DNA of 6,037 nucleotides, taken from the NCBI GenBank assembly GCA_017547125.1, contig JAFYQL010000026.1:1-6037 (forward strand), given 5' to 3'. Both the position numbers and the translations under genes were made by a program. This document shows positions 6,028-6,037 of this stretch, piece after piece. The notes beneath the pieces were generated by a model. That model searched no databases, was not told the DNA's origin, and saw nothing but the letters and a program-made list of their open reading frames with translations. Each line of letters begins with the position of its first letter. Position 1 is the stretch's first letter. This DNA comes from Bacillota bacterium. GTDB lineage: Bacteria > Bacillota > Clostridia > Lachnospirales > Anaerotignaceae.

Positions 6028-6037
6028 CCAACTCTTG

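Overview
The window carries a de novo pyrimidine (UMP) biosynthesis operon on the minus strand, read from right to left, and the tail of an unrelated gene on the plus strand at the left edge. Strong GGAGG-type ribosome binding sites, AT-rich spacers, a class 1B dihydroorotate dehydrogenase (PyrD with the iron-sulfur flavoprotein PyrK) and a 304-residue stand-alone PyrB all suggest a low-GC Firmicute, most likely a gut- or rumen-type member of the Clostridia. TAA and TGA both end intact genes here, so the standard bacterial code applies.

Layout from left to right: (1) 1-1029 (+), the 3' part of a gene cut by the window edge and interrupted by one in-frame TAA at 433-435; it looks like the C-terminal extracytoplasmic part of an ABC-2 permease-like protein. 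(2) 1028-1066, a bidirectional terminator separating it from the convergent pyr operon. (3) 1075-5678 (-), in transcription order pyrB, pyrC, pyrK, pyrD, pyrE. Junctions are tight: 1 nt between pyrB and pyrC, 45 nt between pyrC and pyrK, an 8-nt overlap between pyrK and pyrD, and 15 nt between pyrD and pyrE. (4) 5679-6037, the promoter and leader of the operon.

The enzymes act in sequence. PyrB makes carbamoyl aspartate, PyrC closes it to dihydroorotate, the PyrD-PyrK complex oxidises that to orotate with NAD+, and PyrE adds phosphoribose to give OMP. OMP decarboxylase (pyrF), carbamoyl phosphate synthase, pyrI and pyrR are not in the window.

The most interesting part is the leader. A good extended -10 promoter (5926-5955) is followed by a strong ribosome binding site and a 43-codon ORF (5752-5883, too short for routine calling). 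This ORF contains a potential pause hairpin, then a very U-rich stretch (14 U in 18 nt), and ends with its TGA inside the loop of a perfect 15-bp intrinsic terminator that precedes pyrB. This is the architecture of the E. coli pyrBI UTP-sensing attenuator, which depends on coupled transcription and translation. Here it sits in a Firmicute-type operon, where control by PyrR would be the textbook expectation. No PyrR-type binding loop was seen by eye.
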